In this document: positions 5,855 through 6,930 of the stretch, one piece after another
How positions within the stretch are numbered: position 1 is the stretch's first letter
Layout: every line of letters starts with the position of its first letter
Assembly: GCA_004557285.1 (NCBI GenBank)
Contig: SFEK01000111.1
Location: forward strand, 1 to 6,930
DNA from: Bacteroidales bacterium
GTDB lineage: Bacteria > Bacteroidota > Bacteroidia > Bacteroidales > Bacteroidaceae
Reading direction: 5' to 3'
Length of the DNA stretch: 6,930 bases
The notes under the pieces: generated by a model
What the model saw: the letters and a program-made list of their open reading frames with translations, nothing else
Databases searched by the model: none
Told to the model about the DNA's origin: nothing
Program-made: the position numbers and the translations under genes

Positions 5855-6889
5855 ATGACGTTCCAGCAGACACAAACCGACTCCATACAGGCACAGGAAC
5901 AGACGGAGGGTATCAGCATGATGCAGAACCGACGTGTGGAAGAACAACCGCAGCACCCCTATCAGGTGCTGCGGAAACTTCCTGCCGATGCCACACCCGC
6001 ACAACAAGACTCGGCCATACAGGCCGTGTTTCATGTGGAGAACACTCACCTGAGCACACGCCCCGACACACTCGGCATACCGGGCTATGGCAAGGGCAAG
6101 AGCGCCAAGGACGTGAGCCTGCCACAATACTATAAGGTGGGATTCTTTACCAACGACCCCATGTATCACCCCGAACTGAGTGGACGAACCGGCATAGCAG
6201 GCGACCCGATGCCCTACACTATCCGTGGCGACAACACCCTTACCGCCCTGCTCCTGGGGTGCTTCATCCTCATGATGGTGGCTTTGTCGCGCTCGAAACG
6301 TTTCATCTTCAGACAGGCCAAGGATTTTCTGTTTGAACCACGCACCAACACCACCGAAATGACCGAGACAACGAGCGAGTTCCGTTTCCAGTTCTTCCTG
6401 GTGATGCAAACCTGCCTGCTGCTGTCCATCATCGCCTTCCTCTACACACAGGAGTGGGTGGCCGACACGTTCATCCTGTCATCGCAATACCAGTTGATAC
6501 AGATTTTCTTCGGACTCTTCGTGGGGTATTTCCTGCTCAAAGGACTGCTCTACTGGGCGATCAACAGCCTGTTCTTCGGCAGCAGGAAAAGCGAGCGATG
6601 GCTCAAGTCCATGCTCTTCCTCGCATCGGTCGAAGGGGTGGCACTTTTTCCACAGGTCATGGTGCAGTCGTATTTTGACGTACCACTACAAAATGGTATG
6701 ATTTACACCTTATTAATCTTGTTTTTAGTTAAAATCACCACCCTTTACAAAGGATATTTGGTGTTTTTCAAAGGAAAAACCTTTGTTTTGCAAATTATTT
6801 TGTACTTTTGTGCCCTTGAAATCGTACCTGTGCTCTCTTTGTGGGGCATTCTGGTGATGGTAGTTGATTATTTAAAGATAAATTTTTAG
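5855..6889 (+). CDS. DUF4271 family multi-pass membrane protein
   Basis: This 344-residue protein has no known biochemical activity that I can name. Residues 1-127 are hydrophilic and start glutamine-rich (MTFQQTQTDSIQAQEQTEG), with no signal peptide. After them come about six or seven hydrophobic segments: roughly 128-146, 177-197, 212-234, 252-272, 282-297, and 308-340 as one or two. Basic residues after the first segment (SRSKRFIFRQ) suggest that loop is cytoplasmic. I assign DUF4271 from the C-terminal pattern (YQLIQIFFGLFVGYFLLKGLL..., GILVMVVDYLKINF) and from position: in Bacteroidetes this family typically sits directly before a uroporphyrinogen-III-synthase-like gene. The first ATG is used; Met22 or Met23 are possible alternatives. 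The final 200 bases are markedly more AT-rich than the rest and contain a probable promoter. Confidence 0.75.
   Translation: MTFQQTQTDSIQAQEQTEGISMMQNRRVEEQPQHPYQVLRKLPADATPAQQDSAIQAVFHVENTHLSTRPDTLGIPGYGKGKSAKDVSLPQYYKVGFFTNDPMYHPELSGRTGIAGDPMPYTIRGDNTLTALLLGCFILMMVALSRSKRFIFRQAKDFLFEPRTNTTEMTETTSEFRFQFFLVMQTCLLLSIIAFLYTQEWVADTFILSSQYQLIQIFFGLFVGYFLLKGLLYWAINSLFFGSRKSERWLKSMLFLASVEGVALFPQVMVQSYFDVPLQNGMIYTLLILFLVKITTLYKGYLVFFKGKTFVLQIILYFCALEIVPVLSLWGILVMVVDYLKINF
6782..6810 (+). promoter_or_regulatory. Probable internal promoter for the downstream gene
   Basis: Inside the 3' end of the DUF4271 gene, TTTG (6782-6785) is followed after 17 bases by TACTTTTG (6803-6810), matching the Bacteroidetes -33/-7 pattern. 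The -7 string and its two preceding bases are the same as at the upp promoter. A transcript would start near 6817, giving a leader of about 85-90 nt before the ATG at 6904. The sequence also codes for protein (LYFCAL), so chance is possible. Confidence 0.5.
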
Positions 6890-6903
6890 GGTATAATAGA
6901 ACA

Positions 6904-6930
6904 ATGATTAAAAAGGTTTTGATATCACAG
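6904..6930 (+). CDS. hemD: Start of probable uroporphyrinogen-III-synthase-like gene (partial)
   Basis: Only nine codons are present, MIKKVLISQ, before the window ends. The ATG comes 14 bases after the DUF4271 stop codon. Bacteroidetes homologues of uroporphyrinogen-III synthase begin in the same way (K-K-V-L-[IV]-S-Q), and DUF4271 is their usual upstream neighbour, so the call rests on position and a very short match. In a complete heme or cobamide pathway this enzyme closes hydroxymethylbilane to uroporphyrinogen III, but many Bacteroidales lack much of that pathway, so the real role may differ. Symbol and function are tentative. Confidence 0.5.

Noticed and set aside
4819..5919. A 366-codon open frame on the minus strand, opposite metK
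   Set aside because: It is a shadow of the metK codons. The protein is His/Val-rich in a way that mirrors metK, and no promoter or family supports it.

Overview
The window looks like a stretch of core chromosome from a Bacteroidales bacterium, most likely Prevotella or a close relative. Three things point there. Genes are preceded by the Bacteroidetes-type promoter element TAnnTTTG rather than sigma70 boxes. No start codon has a clear Shine-Dalgarno sequence. The protein families and their order (a long RluA-family protein, metK, then a DUF4271 membrane protein and a uroporphyrinogen-III-synthase-like start) are those of Bacteroidetes. The genus is inferred; no rRNA or other marker is present.

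Layout: 1-434 is a gene-free leader with a 15-bp direct repeat, a G-run tract, an 11-bp tandem repeat and the upp promoter. upp (435-1094, +) encodes uracil phosphoribosyltransferase. It converges, with only 22 bases between, on a 554-residue RluA-family pseudouridine synthase gene (1117-2781, -). Behind that is eno, enolase (2909-4216, -), separated by 127 bases that hold a strong hairpin. A 341-base divergent intergenic region (4217-4557) carries one promoter for eno and one for metK. metK (4558-5817, +), S-adenosylmethionine synthetase, is followed after 37 bases by a DUF4271 multi-pass membrane protein gene (5855-6889, +). Fourteen bases later begins a gene that runs off the window (6904 onward), probably the uroporphyrinogen-III-synthase-like gene usually found next to DUF4271.

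The genes are mostly housekeeping: pyrimidine salvage, RNA modification, glycolysis and SAM synthesis. I see no phage, insertion sequence, CRISPR array, tRNA, rRNA or toxin-antitoxin system. The parts that are not routine are the uncharacterised N-terminal 345 residues of the pseudouridine synthase, with a conserved-looking cysteine-containing segment; the uncharacterised DUF4271 protein and its coupling to the next gene, including a probable promoter inside its 3' end; and several inverted or direct repeats in the leaders of upp and metK. I do not find convincing evidence of an entirely new multi-gene system.
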